NCBI GenBank assembly: GCA_943788005.1
Contig: CALSOP010000002.1
Coordinates: 712,573 to 776,572 of the forward strand
Source: an uncultured Gammaproteobacteria bacterium
Lineage (GTDB): Bacteria > Pseudomonadota > Gammaproteobacteria > Eutrophobiales > Eutrophobiaceae
DNA length: 64,000 nucleotides
Reading direction: 5' to 3'
Below the pieces are notes generated by a model that was not told the DNA's origin, searched no databases, and saw only the letters and a list, made by a program, of their open reading frames with translations. Position numbers and translations under genes: made by a program. Of this stretch, positions 52,361 through 63,064 are shown in pieces (within the stretch, counting starts at the first letter, position 1; every line of letters begins with the position of its first letter).

Positions 52361-53794
52361 ATGCATAAGAAACTTACAACAGCGGCGGGATGTCCGGTCG
52401 CTGATAATCAAAACGTTATGACGGCTGGGCCACGCGGACCACAATTATTACAAGATGTCTGGTTTCTAGAAAAGCTGGCTCACTTCGATCGTGAAGTCAT
52501 TCCTGAACGACGCATGCATGCCAAGGGCTCTGGCGCCTACGGTACATTCACCGTCACAAACGATATTACAAAATACACACGTGCCAAGATCTTCTCAGAT
52601 GTCGGTAAAAAGACCGATCTATTTGCTCGTTTCACGACTGTTGCGGGTGAGCGCGGTGCGGCGGATGCTGAACGTGATATTCGTGGTTTTGCGGTTAAGT
52701 TTTATACCGAAGAAGGTAACTGGGATCTGGTCGGTAATAATACGCCGGTATTCTTTTTACGTGATCCATTGAAATTCCCTGATTTGAACCACGCAGTTAA
52801 GCGTGATCCGCGCACCAATATGCGTAGCGCACAAAACAACTGGGATTTCTGGACATCACTGCCTGAAGCCTTACATCAAGTGACCATCGTTATGAGTGAA
52901 CGTGGTATACCAAGAACCTATCGTCATATGCACGGTTTTGGTAGTCATACCTTTAGTATGATCAATGCCGATAACGAACGCGTCTGGGTTAAGTTTCACT
53001 TCGATTGTAACCAAGGTATCGAAAACCTAACTGGAGAAGAATCTGAAGTGCTGATAGGTCAAGACCGTGAGAGTCATCAAAAAGATCTCTATGAGTCGAT
53101 TGAGAATGGTGATAACCCATCATGGACTTTAAAGATTCAGGTTATGACAGATGAGCAGGCAGAGAATTGTCCGTTTAACCCGTTTGATTTAACCAAGGTG
53201 TGGCCACATGGCGATTACCCGAAGATTGAAGTCGGTACGATGGAACTGAACAGAAACCCTGAAAACTTCTTTGCCGAAGTTGAACAATCAGCATTCAACC
53301 CGGCCAGCGTGGTTCCGGGTATCAGTTTCTCTCCTGATAAAATGCTACAAGGCAGATTATTCTCTTATGGTGATGCTCAACGCTATCGCCTGGGTGTGAA
53401 CCATAATCAGATTCCGGTTAATGCTCCACGTTGTCCAGTAAATAGCTACCATCGTGATGGCGCTATGCGGGTTGATGGCAATCAGGGTGGGACCATTGGT
53501 TATGAACCAAACAGTAAAGGTGAGTGGGCTGAACAACCTGATTTTTCTGAGCCACCACTTTCATTGTCTGGCGCAGCGGATCATTGGAATCATCGTGAAG
53601 ATGATGATGACTACTACTCACAACCAGGAGCCTTGTTCCGTCTGATGGCATCGGAGCAGCAGCAAACGCTGTTTAACAACACCGGTGATGCAATGGCTGA
53701 TGTTTTTGATGATGTAAAAAAACGTCATATTGATAACTGTACAAAAGCTGATCCAGCTTATGGAGCAGGTGTAGCAAAAGCATTAGGCATGTAA
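52361..53794 (+). CDS. Monofunctional haem catalase, small-subunit type
   Basis: 477 residues. The distal His is in [16 protein letters not shown] (His53), Asn in HFDCNQG and [13 protein letters not shown], and the haem Tyr is in [14 protein letters not shown] (Tyr337). The 477-residue length fits clade 3 small-subunit catalases. It disproportionates hydrogen peroxide. It has a GGAG ribosome site before the ATG and its own terminator at 53817, so it is probably a separate transcription unit, perhaps with a peroxide-responsive promoter that I cannot identify. Confidence 0.95.
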   Translation: MHKKLTTAAGCPVADNQNVMTAGPRGPQLLQDVWFLEKLAHFDREVIPERRMHAKGSGAYGTFTVTNDITKYTRAKIFSDVGKKTDLFARFTTVAGERGAADAERDIRGFAVKFYTEEGNWDLVGNNTPVFFLRDPLKFPDLNHAVKRDPRTNMRSAQNNWDFWTSLPEALHQVTIVMSERGIPRTYRHMHGFGSHTFSMINADNERVWVKFHFDCNQGIENLTGEESEVLIGQDRESHQKDLYESIENGDNPSWTLKIQVMTDEQAENCPFNPFDLTKVWPHGDYPKIEVGTMELNRNPENFFAEVEQSAFNPASVVPGISFSPDKMLQGRLFSYGDAQRYRLGVNHNQIPVNAPRCPVNSYHRDGAMRVDGNQGGTIGYEPNSKGEWAEQPDFSEPPLSLSGAADHWNHREDDDDYYSQPGALFRLMASEQQQTLFNNTGDAMADVFDDVKKRHIDNCTKADPAYGAGVAKALGM

Positions 53795-53816
53795 TTTTTA
53801 TTTGTATCTTTAATTG

Positions 53817-53841
53817 ACGCCCCAAGTAGAGCTTGGGGCGT
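53817..53841 (+). terminator. Intrinsic terminator after the catalase gene
   Basis: ACGCCCCAAG and CTTGGGGCGT form perfect 10-base arms with a five-base loop, then ATTTGTA. The U-tract is weak, but the stem is very stable. Confidence 0.8.
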
Positions 53842-54023
53842 ATTTGTAAGCATGCTCACACTAGTCTTGTTCATAATAACTTTTTAACATTGATTTAATC
53901 CTTAAGCGGCAAACAGCTTAATTTAAAATATCTTGGTAGAATTAAAAAACACTTTTTTCTTTGAATTCCGTTCATAGAAAATTATATTAATCGAATGAAA
54001 TAATAAAACATGGATTACATTCA

Positions 54024-55436
54024 TTGAATAAAAATATTGTTATCCATTGGTTCAGACAAGACCTAAGACTTTATGACAACCCTTCTTTGACTGAAGCTGC
54101 TCAACAAGGGTCCGTACTACCAATTTATATTCTAGATGATAATAATGCTGGTGAACATAAATTGGGTGGGGCGAGTCGTTGGTGGCTACATTACTCCTTA
54201 CAAGCATTGAATAAATCATTAAACGGCAAGCTTTCTGTTTATATTGGTGATCCAGAAAAAATCCTTATTGATTTAGCCGAAGAAAATAATATTGAAGGTG
54301 TGTATTGGAACCGTTGTTATGAGCCATGGAGAATTCGTCGGGACAAGAAGATAAAAAAAGTGTTAGAAGCGCGGAATATTAAAGCTAAAAGCTTTAATGG
54401 TTCGTTGCTTTGGGAACCATGGGATGTTCTTAAAAAAGATGGTACACCCTATAAAGTATTTACGCCTTATTATCGTAAAGGTTGTTTAAGTGCTATAGCA
54501 CCTAGAACCCCATTATCTGAACCTAAGTATTTAGGCTTGTATGATGGCCTTTTAAATAAATTAACAATTGCCGATTTAAAATTATTGCCTGCTATTAACT
54601 GGAATAAGCAGTTAGAGCCTCATTGGGATATAGGCGAAATAAGTGCACAATATAAATTAGAAAAATTTATCTATAATCGTTTAGAAAACTATAAGCAAGG
54701 CAGAGATTTCCCATCATTAAATAGTGTTTCTCGCCTGTCTCCACATCTTCATTTTGGAGAGATCTCTCCAAATCAAGTTTGGTATGCTGCTAAGTTGAAT
54801 GAAGAAACTGATGATTTAGATCACTTTTTAAGTGAAATCGGTTGGAGAGAGTTTTCTCACAGTCTTCTCTATCATTTTCCCGAGCTACCACGCAATAATC
54901 TGCAAACTAAGTTTGATAATTTTCCATGGTTACAAAATACAAAGCACTTGCGATGCTGGCAAAAAGGCGAAACTGGTCACCCATTAGTAGATGCCGGCAT
55001 GCGAGAACTTTGGCAAACCGGTTATATGCATAACCGCGTGCGTATGGTTGTAGGCTCGTTTTTAGTAAAAAATCTATTGTTGCACTGGCATCATGGCGAA
55101 AAATGGTTTTGGGATTGTTTATTAGACGCGAACTTGGCAAACAATAGTGCGGGTTGGCAATGGATCGCCGGGTGTGGTGCAGATGCAGCGCCCTACTTTC
55201 GAATATTTAATCCCTGCACACAAGGCCAAAAGTTTGATCCTGATGGTGAGTATACAAAGCGATTTGTTCCAGAGTTAAAAGAAATGCCTAGTAAATATCT
55301 TTTCAACCCATGGGAAGCCCCTGAGAAGATTCTGCAAAAAGCAGGGGTTACATTAGGCGAAAATTACCCCGCGCCTATTGTTAACTTAAAACAGTCACGA
55401 GTGCGTGCATTAGATGCTTTCAAGTCGATGAAGTAA
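54024..55436 (+). CDS. phrB: Class I deoxyribodipyrimidine photolyase
   Basis: 470 residues from a TTG at 54024, since the upstream ATG at 54010 runs into a stop after five codons. An N-terminal alpha/beta domain (about 1-130, VIHWFRQDLRLYDNPSLTEA) binds the antenna. The FAD domain carries GHPLVDAGMRELWQTGYMHN and GADAAPYFRIFNPCTQGQKF, with the electron-relay Trp residues in the family positions (WFWDCLLD, GWQWIAG). It repairs cyclobutane pyrimidine dimers with light. The closest match is E. coli PhrB-type class I. Confidence 0.94.
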   Translation: MNKNIVIHWFRQDLRLYDNPSLTEAAQQGSVLPIYILDDNNAGEHKLGGASRWWLHYSLQALNKSLNGKLSVYIGDPEKILIDLAEENNIEGVYWNRCYEPWRIRRDKKIKKVLEARNIKAKSFNGSLLWEPWDVLKKDGTPYKVFTPYYRKGCLSAIAPRTPLSEPKYLGLYDGLLNKLTIADLKLLPAINWNKQLEPHWDIGEISAQYKLEKFIYNRLENYKQGRDFPSLNSVSRLSPHLHFGEISPNQVWYAAKLNEETDDLDHFLSEIGWREFSHSLLYHFPELPRNNLQTKFDNFPWLQNTKHLRCWQKGETGHPLVDAGMRELWQTGYMHNRVRMVVGSFLVKNLLLHWHHGEKWFWDCLLDANLANNSAGWQWIAGCGADAAPYFRIFNPCTQGQKFDPDGEYTKRFVPELKEMPSKYLFNPWEAPEKILQKAGVTLGENYPAPIVNLKQSRVRALDAFKSMK

Positions 55437-55490
55437 GACTGTTATTTATGAATGTCTAACTATGATCGATATTAGAAGTCACATAAATAA

Positions 55491-55928
55491 ATGATTAAAT
55501 CACTGGAAGATGTTCTACATTCTGAAATTCCGTTAACGAAAGAGATTGGTATAACGGTTACAGAATACACAGGTAATTCTTTAACACTACAGGCACCGCT
55601 TAAGAATAACCTGAATCATAAATGCACCGCGTTTGGTGGCAGTCTTTATTCTGTATCTGTTTTATCAGGCTGGGGATTGCTTTATTTACTTTTAAAAGAA
55701 CATGACTTAGTGGGGCACATTGTTATTCAGGAGAGCAACACCAAGTTTAATAAACCCGTTGAGTCAAACCTTTCTGCTACATGTTCTTTTGAATCTGTTG
55801 AACAAAAAGATAAATTTATAAAGATGTTTAAACGGAAGGGTGTCGCCAGAATTAGATTAGAGTCGCGTATTGAATTTAATAACGACGACTATGTTATCTT
55901 TGAGGGTTCTTATGTTGCGCATACTTAA
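55491..55928 (+). CDS. YiiD C-terminal-type thioesterase-fold protein
   Basis: 145 residues of the hotdog fold known from the C-terminal domain of YiiD. KCTAFGGSLYSVSVLSGWGL is the conserved helix and VIQESNTKFNKPVESNLSAT the following strands. It starts at an ATG 54 bases after the photolyase. The enzyme class is thioesterase by fold only; the substrate is unknown. It converges with rlmH, with three bases between the stops and no terminator visible. Confidence 0.85.
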   Translation: MIKSLEDVLHSEIPLTKEIGITVTEYTGNSLTLQAPLKNNLNHKCTAFGGSLYSVSVLSGWGLLYLLLKEHDLVGHIVIQESNTKFNKPVESNLSATCSFESVEQKDKFIKMFKRKGVARIRLESRIEFNNDDYVIFEGSYVAHT

Positions 55929-55931
55929 ACT

Positions 55932-56402
55932 TTACTCTCTATGGTAGGGATGATTTTGAGTGATCGTCCACGCTCTATAGATCTGCTCAACTACCATCAC
56001 TCTAACTAATCCATGTGGCAACGTCATTGTCGATAATGACCATATTTGATTAGCTTTCTTCCTTAATGGTTCACTTAAACCATCTGCGCCGCCGATGATG
56101 ACGCTGATGTGTTGCTGCTCGTCATTCCATGTTTGTAGTTGTTCAGCGAGTTGTTGGCTGTTGATTGTCTTACCTCGTTCATCTAGTGCAATAATAATGC
56201 TTTTAGGAGACAGTGCTGCCTCTATATTTTCTTGCTCTTTTTGTTTGTAGTTATCAACGTTATTATTTTTTCCGCGAACTGCAGGTGTAATTTCAATTAA
56301 TTTAAACTGGATGTTTTTCGGTAAGCGTTTAGAGTATTCCTTAACAGCGGTTTCGATCCATGCGGGCATGCGTTTACCGACAGCGACGAGATTAATTTGC
56401 AT
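55932..56402 (-). CDS. rlmH: 23S rRNA pseudouridine-1915 N3-methyltransferase
   Basis: 156 residues of the SPOUT family: MQINLVAVGKRMPAWIETAV at the start, SIIIALDERGKTINSQQLAE, VIIGGADGLSEPLRKKANQI (SAM site knot) and LPHGLVRVMVVEQIYRAW. It methylates pseudouridine 1915 in helix 69. It is the last gene of the leuS-lptE-holA-proA-nadD-rsfS run, with a 132-base gap containing an inverted repeat after rsfS. Confidence 0.96.
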   Translation of the reverse strand: MQINLVAVGKRMPAWIETAVKEYSKRLPKNIQFKLIEITPAVRGKNNNVDNYKQKEQENIEAALSPKSIIIALDERGKTINSQQLAEQLQTWNDEQQHISVIIGGADGLSEPLRKKANQIWSLSTMTLPHGLVRVMVVEQIYRAWTITQNHPYHRE

Positions 56403-56411
56403 AATTGACCT

Positions 56412-56505
56412 GCCACAGAGGTCCCAGAGAAGAACAAAAGATCATTGTAGAAAACGTTTTTTCATTTAGTTTTTTGCACTAGCCTTTCTCTGTGTGCTCC
56501 GTGGC
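56412..56505. repeat. Imperfect inverted repeat in the rsfS-rlmH gap
   Basis: GCCACAGAGGTCCCAGAGAA (from 56412) and the reverse complement GCCACGGAGCACACAGAGAA (from 56505) match at 16 of 20 positions, spaced by about 55 bases. The motif type (GCCACAGAGG...ACAGAGAA) resembles a palindromic repeat found scattered in many environmental bacterial genomes, as far as I recall. It could act as a small mobile or RNA-processing element. Confidence 0.55.
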
Positions 56506-56534
56506 TAATGTTTTATTTTAAGAAACTATCTTGA

Positions 56535-56888
56535 TTAGTTATTTTCGGCTTGTTCTGCTTCTAACGTTTCTGCGCTCCACAGTTTCTCAAGTTGGTAGTA
56601 CTCGCGCGTGTCGGGATGCATGATATGAACGATGATATCGCCTAGATCGACTAACACCCAATCACCTTCTTTCTTTCCTTCCGTGCCTAATGGCTTTAAG
56701 CCATTTTCTTTTGCTGCTTCGACAACTTTTTCAGCCATTGAGTTTACCTGACGACTTGAGCGCCCGCTGGCGATAATCATGTAATCAGAGATGCTGGTAA
56801 GCTTGCTTACTTCGAAGACGATGACATCGAGTGCCTTGGCGTCATCTAATGTTTTGAGAATTACGTCTATAATTTTTTTAATATTCAT
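56535..56888 (-). CDS. rsfS: Ribosomal silencing factor RsfS
   Basis: 117 residues of the RsfS/Iojap family: IKKIIDVILKTLDDAKALDV, SDYMIIASGRSSRQVNSMAE and WVLVDLGDIIVHIMHPDTRE are all signature segments. It binds uL14 and blocks subunit joining under starvation. The start overlaps the nadD stop by 4 bp. Confidence 0.95.
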   Translation of the reverse strand: MNIKKIIDVILKTLDDAKALDVIVFEVSKLTSISDYMIIASGRSSRQVNSMAEKVVEAAKENGLKPLGTEGKKEGDWVLVDLGDIIVHIMHPDTREYYQLEKLWSAETLEAEQAENN

Positions 56889-57535
56889 GCAGTATCCAGG
56901 TAAAGGTGATTGTCTTTAATATAACTTAGTGTTGATGGTGGTAAAAATTCGTCGATAGTTTCATGTTGATTGTTTTTCTGTCTAATCATGCTCGATGAAA
57001 TATCGAGCATGGGTATATCGATAAAATAGATGGCGCCTGATAGATTTTCTTTTAGCGATGAAAATCGATTAGACTGATGTTGTTTAATCCATTGTTCAAG
57101 ATCTTGTGATTCCACTTTATCTGATTCGCCCGGACGATTTGCGACAATGATATGTGCATAATCCAAGAGTTCTTCCCAGTCCTTCCAGCTATCAATCTTA
57201 TTGAAGGCATCTCTGCCGAGAATTAAACATAATGCATCATCAGCAAACTCTTGTCGTAATGATTGAAGCGTATTGATCGAATATGAGATTTCATTGCTGT
57301 CTATTTCACGTACATCAATACAAAGGTTTTCTTCATTGCTAATCGCCAACTCTATCATGGCACGCCTGTGGTCAGCGCTAGCAACAGGTGTGGAACGATG
57401 TGGTGGAAAATTTAACGGTATTAATCTCACCTGATCGAGACTAAGTTGTTCTTTGGCTTCGAGTGCGAGCCGTATATGTCCATTATGGATCGGATCAAAT
57501 GTGCCACCCAAGATACCGATTAATGGCATGTGCAA
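56885..57535 (-). CDS. nadD: Nicotinate-nucleotide adenylyltransferase
   Basis: 216 residues. The nucleotidyltransferase motif is GILGGTFDPIHNGHIRLALE (about 7-26), with FDPIHNGH the HxGH ATP site, followed by RLIPLNFPPHRSTP and DISSSMIRQK. It makes nicotinate adenine dinucleotide. It lies downstream of proA and overlaps rsfS, giving the conserved nadD-rsfS-rlmH order. Either M1 or M3 could start it. Confidence 0.95.
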   Translation of the reverse strand: MHMPLIGILGGTFDPIHNGHIRLALEAKEQLSLDQVRLIPLNFPPHRSTPVASADHRRAMIELAISNEENLCIDVREIDSNEISYSINTLQSLRQEFADDALCLILGRDAFNKIDSWKDWEELLDYAHIIVANRPGESDKVESQDLEQWIKQHQSNRFSSLKENLSGAIYFIDIPMLDISSSMIRQKNNQHETIDEFLPPSTLSYIKDNHLYLDTA

Positions 57536-57595
57536 AAGAATACAGACATTGGATTAAGTATGGTAAGAAATAACGTAATAATCAACATGCATTAT

Positions 57596-58852
57596 TTACG
57601 TTCGTATATGCCCATCCCCGAGTACGATGTATTTTTTTGAGGTGAGTCCTTCTAGTCCGACCGGCCCACGTGCATGAAATTTATCGGTACTGATCCCGAT
57701 TTCCGCGCCGAGGCCGTATTCAAAACCATCAGCAAAACGGGTTGAAGCATTGACCATGACTGAGCTTGAGTCAACCTCTCTTAAAAACCGGCGTGATTTT
57801 GTAATACTTTCAGTCACAATAGCGTCGGTATGTTGTGACCCAAACTTCGCAATATGTTGCATGGCTTCATCAACATCCGCGACAATCTTTAACGACATGA
57901 TAGGTGCCAGATATTCAGTACCGTAGTCTTCATCAGTGGCGATTTTAATATTGCCAAGTATTTTGGCTGAATCTTCACAGCCGCGGATCTCAACACCGGC
58001 CTCTTTATAAAGAGGTGCTAATCTATCCAATACTTCAGGAGCAACAGAACGCGCGACCAGTAAACACTCCATGGTGTTACAGGTGCCGTAACGTTGGGTC
58101 TTCGCATTCAAGGCGATACTCACGGCTTTTTCAATATCCGCATCGCTATCGATATAGACATGGCAGATGCCGTCCAGATGTTTTATGACAGGCATACGGG
58201 CTTCAGCACTGACGCGTTCAATCAGACTTTTGCCGCCACGTGGCACGATAACATCAACGTATTCTGGCATAGTGAGTAATTCGCCAACGGCTGCGCGGTC
58301 TATCGTAGAAATAACTTGCACGGCTTCTTGCGGTAAGTCGGCGGCAACCAATCCCATATGAATACACTTAGCGATGGCCTGATTTGAATTTAAGGCCTCT
58401 GAACCGCCGCGCAAGATTGTTGCGTTGCCTGATTTCAGACAAAGACCCGCCGCGTCTGCCGTCACATTTGGGCGTGATTCATAAATTATTCCAACAACGC
58501 CTAAAGGCACGCGCATATTGCCTACCTGAATACCGGTTGGACGCATGGCTAGATCAGTTATGGTACCGATTGGATCAGAAAGGGACGCGATCTGATTCAA
58601 GCCATCAGTCATATCATTGATGCGACTATCTGTTAGCTCAAGACGGTCAACCAATGCAGATTCAAGATTCTTTTCTTTAGCGAGAGTTAAGTCTTCTTCA
58701 TTTGCCTTGGTCAAAACAGCACGATGTTTTTGTATATTTTCAGCAATAGCGATTAATGCGTTATTTTTTTGTGCCGTTGTTGCGCGTGCCATTAGCCCGG
58801 CCGATGCTCTGGCGAGCTGACCAAGGCCTTGCATGTATTGTTTTATATCCAT
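57596..58852 (-). CDS. proA: Gamma-glutamyl phosphate reductase
   Basis: 418 residues. The catalytic Cys is in [20 protein letters not shown] (Cys257), as in all ProA, and [20 protein letters not shown] and [20 protein letters not shown] are family segments. It reduces gamma-glutamyl phosphate to the semialdehyde in proline synthesis. Its place between holA and nadD matches Pseudomonas; E. coli has none there. proB is not in the window. Confidence 0.96.
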   Translation of the reverse strand: MDIKQYMQGLGQLARASAGLMARATTAQKNNALIAIAENIQKHRAVLTKANEEDLTLAKEKNLESALVDRLELTDSRINDMTDGLNQIASLSDPIGTITDLAMRPTGIQVGNMRVPLGVVGIIYESRPNVTADAAGLCLKSGNATILRGGSEALNSNQAIAKCIHMGLVAADLPQEAVQVISTIDRAAVGELLTMPEYVDVIVPRGGKSLIERVSAEARMPVIKHLDGICHVYIDSDADIEKAVSIALNAKTQRYGTCNTMECLLVARSVAPEVLDRLAPLYKEAGVEIRGCEDSAKILGNIKIATDEDYGTEYLAPIMSLKIVADVDEAMQHIAKFGSQHTDAIVTESITKSRRFLREVDSSSVMVNASTRFADGFEYGLGAEIGISTDKFHARGPVGLEGLTSKKYIVLGDGHIRT

Positions 58853-58878
58853 TTCTTTACTTTCTTTGTTTGCGTTGA

Positions 58879-59910
58879 TTATACGTGTTGAAATTTAGTC
58901 GTATTAATACCAGCAATTGCCAATAACAATGTATTAAATTGATCCCATGCTTGTAATTTTTGACTGCTTTTTAAGTTCTTATCGATTGCCGCACAATAAT
59001 TTAATAGCTGATCCAAAGATTTACTTGAATGACGTTTTAAAACCGCATTCATCGGCCGTTTCTTTTGATCCCATATTCGGTAAGAATTAAAAAGTCTGTC
59101 CAGACTTGTTCCAGACTCGTGTTGATGAGCAATGGTGCACAGACGACGAAACTCCCACATCAGGGCGCCAAACAGAGCCATCGGCTCAGTGCCTTCATTT
59201 TTCAAACCATTTAACATCATTAAGGTTCGGTCTGAATTACCAAGGAACGCACTTTCAATCATGTCGAAAACATCAAAACGTGAACTGTCGGCAACGGCAT
59301 TAATGACATCTTCAATATCGATATCGTCTTTATCGACGAGCAGCACCAGTTTTTCAATTTCTTGTTTTGCTGCAAGCAAATTACCCTCTACGCGCTGTGC
59401 GATTAACCTTGCAGCATCAAGCGAGAGACGTTTTTGTTTGGCCTGAACACGTGATTGTATCCAGCCGGGTAATTGCGCTGGATTAATCGGCCAGACTTGA
59501 ATGACGGCGCTTACCTTTTCAACTGCTTTAAACCATTTAGTATTCTGTACACTTTTGTCCATTTTCTCAGAACTGATGATCAGTAAATTATCTTCATCTA
59601 ACTGTTCAGCATATTCTAATAAAACACGACCACCTTCTTTGCCGGGTTTGGGCGACACCATACGCAACTCAATAATTCGACGATTGGAAAATAATGATAA
59701 GTTACCGGTTGCCTGATTGATTGAATCCCAATCAAAGGACTTGTCGACATTAAATACCAGTCGTTCATCATAGCCTTGAGCACGACCGGCTATTCGTATT
59801 TGGTCGATACATTCCAGTTTTTGTAGCGGCTCGTCGCCGCTAACAAAATAGATCGGTGACAACGTTGAGCGTTGCAAGTGCATCTCAAGTTGTTCGGGCC
59901 GCAGTCGCAT
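58879..59910 (-). CDS. holA: DNA polymerase III delta subunit (clamp loader)
   Basis: 343 residues. It starts [20 protein letters not shown] and has [40 protein letters not shown] and the helical C-terminal domain with [20 protein letters not shown], which are HolA features. The Walker A site is degenerate, as expected for delta. It sits 12 bases after lptE and 26 before proA. Confidence 0.94.
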   Translation of the reverse strand: MRLRPEQLEMHLQRSTLSPIYFVSGDEPLQKLECIDQIRIAGRAQGYDERLVFNVDKSFDWDSINQATGNLSLFSNRRIIELRMVSPKPGKEGGRVLLEYAEQLDEDNLLIISSEKMDKSVQNTKWFKAVEKVSAVIQVWPINPAQLPGWIQSRVQAKQKRLSLDAARLIAQRVEGNLLAAKQEIEKLVLLVDKDDIDIEDVINAVADSSRFDVFDMIESAFLGNSDRTLMMLNGLKNEGTEPMALFGALMWEFRRLCTIAHQHESGTSLDRLFNSYRIWDQKKRPMNAVLKRHSSKSLDQLLNYCAAIDKNLKSSQKLQAWDQFNTLLLAIAGINTTKFQHV

Positions 59911-59921
59911 TTTATTCGGGC

Positions 59922-60419
59922 TTACTTACTGGCAGGCAATAAAGCTTGTAGTCGTCGCAGAACCTTATTTGCGGCGCTGCGAATCAAGTCGTCTTCAAGG
60001 ACGCCTTCTTCTGAAAATTTACCCAACACTGCATTCTCGTCAAAAGTGAAATTGTTAGTTACTCTGACTCGGTCATTTTCTACAATGCTACGTCCATCAG
60101 GATGTGCGGCATCCATCTTGGCAGTAAGGACAATTTGAAACTCCTGGACCTTACCGGTATCTGCAGAAACACTAAGCACAGATTTTTCAAAGCGCTCCTC
60201 TTTTAAGGTGATGATGTAAGAGGCACTGTCAACCGAACTGGCTAATGAACCACCTGAACCTGCTAATTGAGATTTAACTTCTTTGGTGAGTCGTGGCGCA
60301 CTGGACGGGTTGATATAGAGATTGTTGATATCAAACTTGCTTATCTGTGATCCACGCAGATGAAATCCACACGCTGTGGTTAATAACAGCAGGCATATTA
60401 ATATCAGGCGTGTTTTCAT
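59922..60419 (-). CDS. lptE: LPS-assembly lipoprotein LptE
   Basis: 165 residues with a lipoprotein signal and lipobox LLTTAC (Cys17), followed by the typical GFHLRGS of LptE. The remainder is the family beta/alpha sandwich, low in conservation. LptE plugs the LptD barrel. Its position between leuS and holA is diagnostic. The other Lpt genes are 54 kb away in this window (lptABC). Confidence 0.94.
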   Translation of the reverse strand: MKTRLILICLLLLTTACGFHLRGSQISKFDINNLYINPSSAPRLTKEVKSQLAGSGGSLASSVDSASYIITLKEERFEKSVLSVSADTGKVQEFQIVLTAKMDAAHPDGRSIVENDRVRVTNNFTFDENAVLGKFSEEGVLEDDLIRSAANKVLRRLQALLPASK

Positions 60420-60468
60420 TAAATGTCCTCGTCCAGATGGCTTATTTCATAATTTCCTGCATATTACC

Positions 60469-62922
60469 CTATGACACCACGATGTTCACTAAACGTCCGG
60501 GGATTACGATGGTTTTTCTGACAGTTTTGCCTTCAATATGCTGTTGGATTTTTTCATCCGTCATAGCCAAGGCTTCAATTTGTTTTTGATCAGCGGTTTT
60601 CGCGACTGTGATCTTGCTGCGAAGCTTGCCATTAACCTGTACCACCATTTCAATTTCATTCTGCTCAAGTGCCTCAGGATCAGATTTTGGCCAGGCAGCA
60701 TCGATTAGCGCTTCTTCATGACCCAGGGCCTTCCAGAGTGCGTCTGTAATGTGGGGAACTATTGGTGATAGCAGTAATACGGCTGTCTCTATACCTTCGC
60801 GCATGATGGCATGGTCATTAGACTCTTTTAGCTCAGCGCGCGACAAAGCGTTGATCATTTCCATGACCGCAGCGATTGCAGTATTAAAAGTATAACGTCG
60901 GCCGATATCGTCGTTAACCTTATCGATGGTCAAGTGGATCTTGCGGCGTAACTCTCGCTGACTATTAGTCATCGAACTTTTTTCAAGAACACCTGTTTTG
61001 CCATCATTGATGTGAGCGCTGGATAATTTCCATAATCGTTTTAGAAAACGAAAAGAGCCTTCAACGCCAGTATCCGACCATTCCAGACTTTGCTCAGGTG
61101 GCGACGCGAACATCATAAATAAGCGAACTGTGTCAGCTCCGTATTCATCTATAAGCGGTTGTGGGTCGACAGTATTGCCCTTTGATTTTGACATCTTGGA
61201 GCCATCTTTAAGAACCATGCCCTGTGTCAGTAAATTGGTAAAAGGCTCATCACTTTTTAACAAACCCAAATCACGCATCAGCTTGGTAAAGAATCTGGCA
61301 TACAGCAGGTGCAAAATGGCATGTTCAATACCTCCGATATATTGATCGACCGGGAGCCAGTAATCAGCACGTTCATCTAACATAGCTTGATCATTATCCG
61401 GGCAACAATATCGCGCGAAATACCATGACGATTCAAAAAAGGTATCAAAAGTATCTGTTTCTCTTTCGCCTGGTCCGCTACCATCGGGCGCATCGATATT
61501 AATAAATTCCGACATGGATTTTATAGGCGAACTGATGCCTTCAAATTCGATGTCTACTGGCAAGACAACGGGTAATTGATCTGCTGGAACGGCTAGTGCC
61601 TCACCATTTTTATTATTTATGATTGGGATGGGACAGCCCCAATAACGTTGGCGAGATATACCCCAATCTCTGAGCCGATAATTAACCTTGCGATTACCGC
61701 ATCTATTTTTTTCTACGAAATCAGCAATAGCGTTGAACGCATCAGCTGAATTTAACCCATCAAATTGAGCTGAATTATTTAATAGTCCTTTATCAGTAAA
61801 GGCGGATTCGCTTAAATCGTGATCCGAACCATCTGACGGCACAATGACTTGCTTGATCGGCAGGTCATATTTATGGGCAAATTCCCAGTCACGTTGGTCA
61901 TGTCCAGGAACGGCCATAACGGCGCCCGTGCCGTAACCCATTAAGACAAAGTTTGATACCCATAATGGAATGAGTTCATCAGTGATGGGATGTCGGACAT
62001 TAATATTAAGCGGCAAACCCTTCTTTTCCATGGTCTCCATTTCAACTTCCGTCGTGCCGCCACTTTTGCATTCTTGAATAAAGGCTCGTAGGACCGCATC
62101 ATTTTCAGATGCAGCTTTGGCTAGTGGATGTTCCGCTGCTACTGCCATGTAAGTAATGCCCATGATGGTGTCAGGCCGTGTTGTATAGATGCGCAAGGCA
62201 TCTTCTGAATCCTCTACTTTAAAATCAACCTCGAGACCTTCAGAACGACCAATCCAATTTGCTTGCATAGTACGAACGGCATCGGGCCAACCCGGTAGCT
62301 TTTCCAAATCGGCCAATAACTCATCCGCATAGTCAGTGATCCGTAAAAACCATTGCGGTATTTCTCTACGCTCAACTACTGCACCTGAGCGCCAGCCCTT
62401 GCCTTCAATAACCTGTTCATTTGCTAATACGGTTTGATCAACCGGGTCCCAATTTACGATGGATGTCTTTTTGTAAACTAAACCTTTTTCATAGAGTTGT
62501 GTAAAGAACCACTGCTCCCATCGATAATACTCAGGGCTGCAGGTTGCCAACTCACGATCCCAGTCATAAGCAAAACCCAGACGCTTTAATTGTCCACGCA
62601 TGTAATCGATGTTCTCATACGTCCATTTTGCCGGTGGCACATTATTTTTAATGGCCGCGCCTTCAGCAGGCAAACCAAATGCATCCCAACCCATAGGCTG
62701 CATGACATTCTTGCCTTGCATGCGTTGATAACGACTGATGACATCGCCAATAGCGTAATTTCGAACATGTCCCATGTGTAATTTGCCACTGGGATAAGGG
62801 AACATAGAAAGACAATAAAACTTTTCTTTATTCGGATCTTCCGTCACGTGGAAAGCGTTGCTGTCTTCCCATTTCTTTTGTACGCCGGATTCTATTTTCC
62901 CGGGATTGTATTCATTGTCCAT
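60469..62922 (-). CDS. leuS: Leucyl-tRNA synthetase
   Basis: 817 residues from the ATG at 62922; the frame is open to a TTG at 62955, but [20 protein letters not shown] is the normal start. The HIGH motif is [18 protein letters not shown], the KMSKS is [17 protein letters not shown], and the CP1 editing domain (about 225-415) is present with TTRPDTIMG. The C-terminal TGS-like tail is present. The gene starts the leuS-rlmH block. No clear ribosome site is seen for either start. Confidence 0.96.
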   Translation of the reverse strand: MDNEYNPGKIESGVQKKWEDSNAFHVTEDPNKEKFYCLSMFPYPSGKLHMGHVRNYAIGDVISRYQRMQGKNVMQPMGWDAFGLPAEGAAIKNNVPPAKWTYENIDYMRGQLKRLGFAYDWDRELATCSPEYYRWEQWFFTQLYEKGLVYKKTSIVNWDPVDQTVLANEQVIEGKGWRSGAVVERREIPQWFLRITDYADELLADLEKLPGWPDAVRTMQANWIGRSEGLEVDFKVEDSEDALRIYTTRPDTIMGITYMAVAAEHPLAKAASENDAVLRAFIQECKSGGTTEVEMETMEKKGLPLNINVRHPITDELIPLWVSNFVLMGYGTGAVMAVPGHDQRDWEFAHKYDLPIKQVIVPSDGSDHDLSESAFTDKGLLNNSAQFDGLNSADAFNAIADFVEKNRCGNRKVNYRLRDWGISRQRYWGCPIPIINNKNGEALAVPADQLPVVLPVDIEFEGISSPIKSMSEFINIDAPDGSGPGERETDTFDTFFESSWYFARYCCPDNDQAMLDERADYWLPVDQYIGGIEHAILHLLYARFFTKLMRDLGLLKSDEPFTNLLTQGMVLKDGSKMSKSKGNTVDPQPLIDEYGADTVRLFMMFASPPEQSLEWSDTGVEGSFRFLKRLWKLSSAHINDGKTGVLEKSSMTNSQRELRRKIHLTIDKVNDDIGRRYTFNTAIAAVMEMINALSRAELKESNDHAIMREGIETAVLLLSPIVPHITDALWKALGHEEALIDAAWPKSDPEALEQNEIEMVVQVNGKLRSKITVAKTADQKQIEALAMTDEKIQQHIEGKTVRKTIVIPGRLVNIVVS

Positions 62923-63064
62923 GTTTTGATTTTGTTCATTTATAAAATGCAGCAAGCATACATAGGGTAGGCCAAACGAACAAGAAACTTGCTTACAACT
63001 TCATTGGTTAAGAATTAAATTGTTTAGCTTTTACCGAAACAAATAAAGTAATTATTAAAAATGA

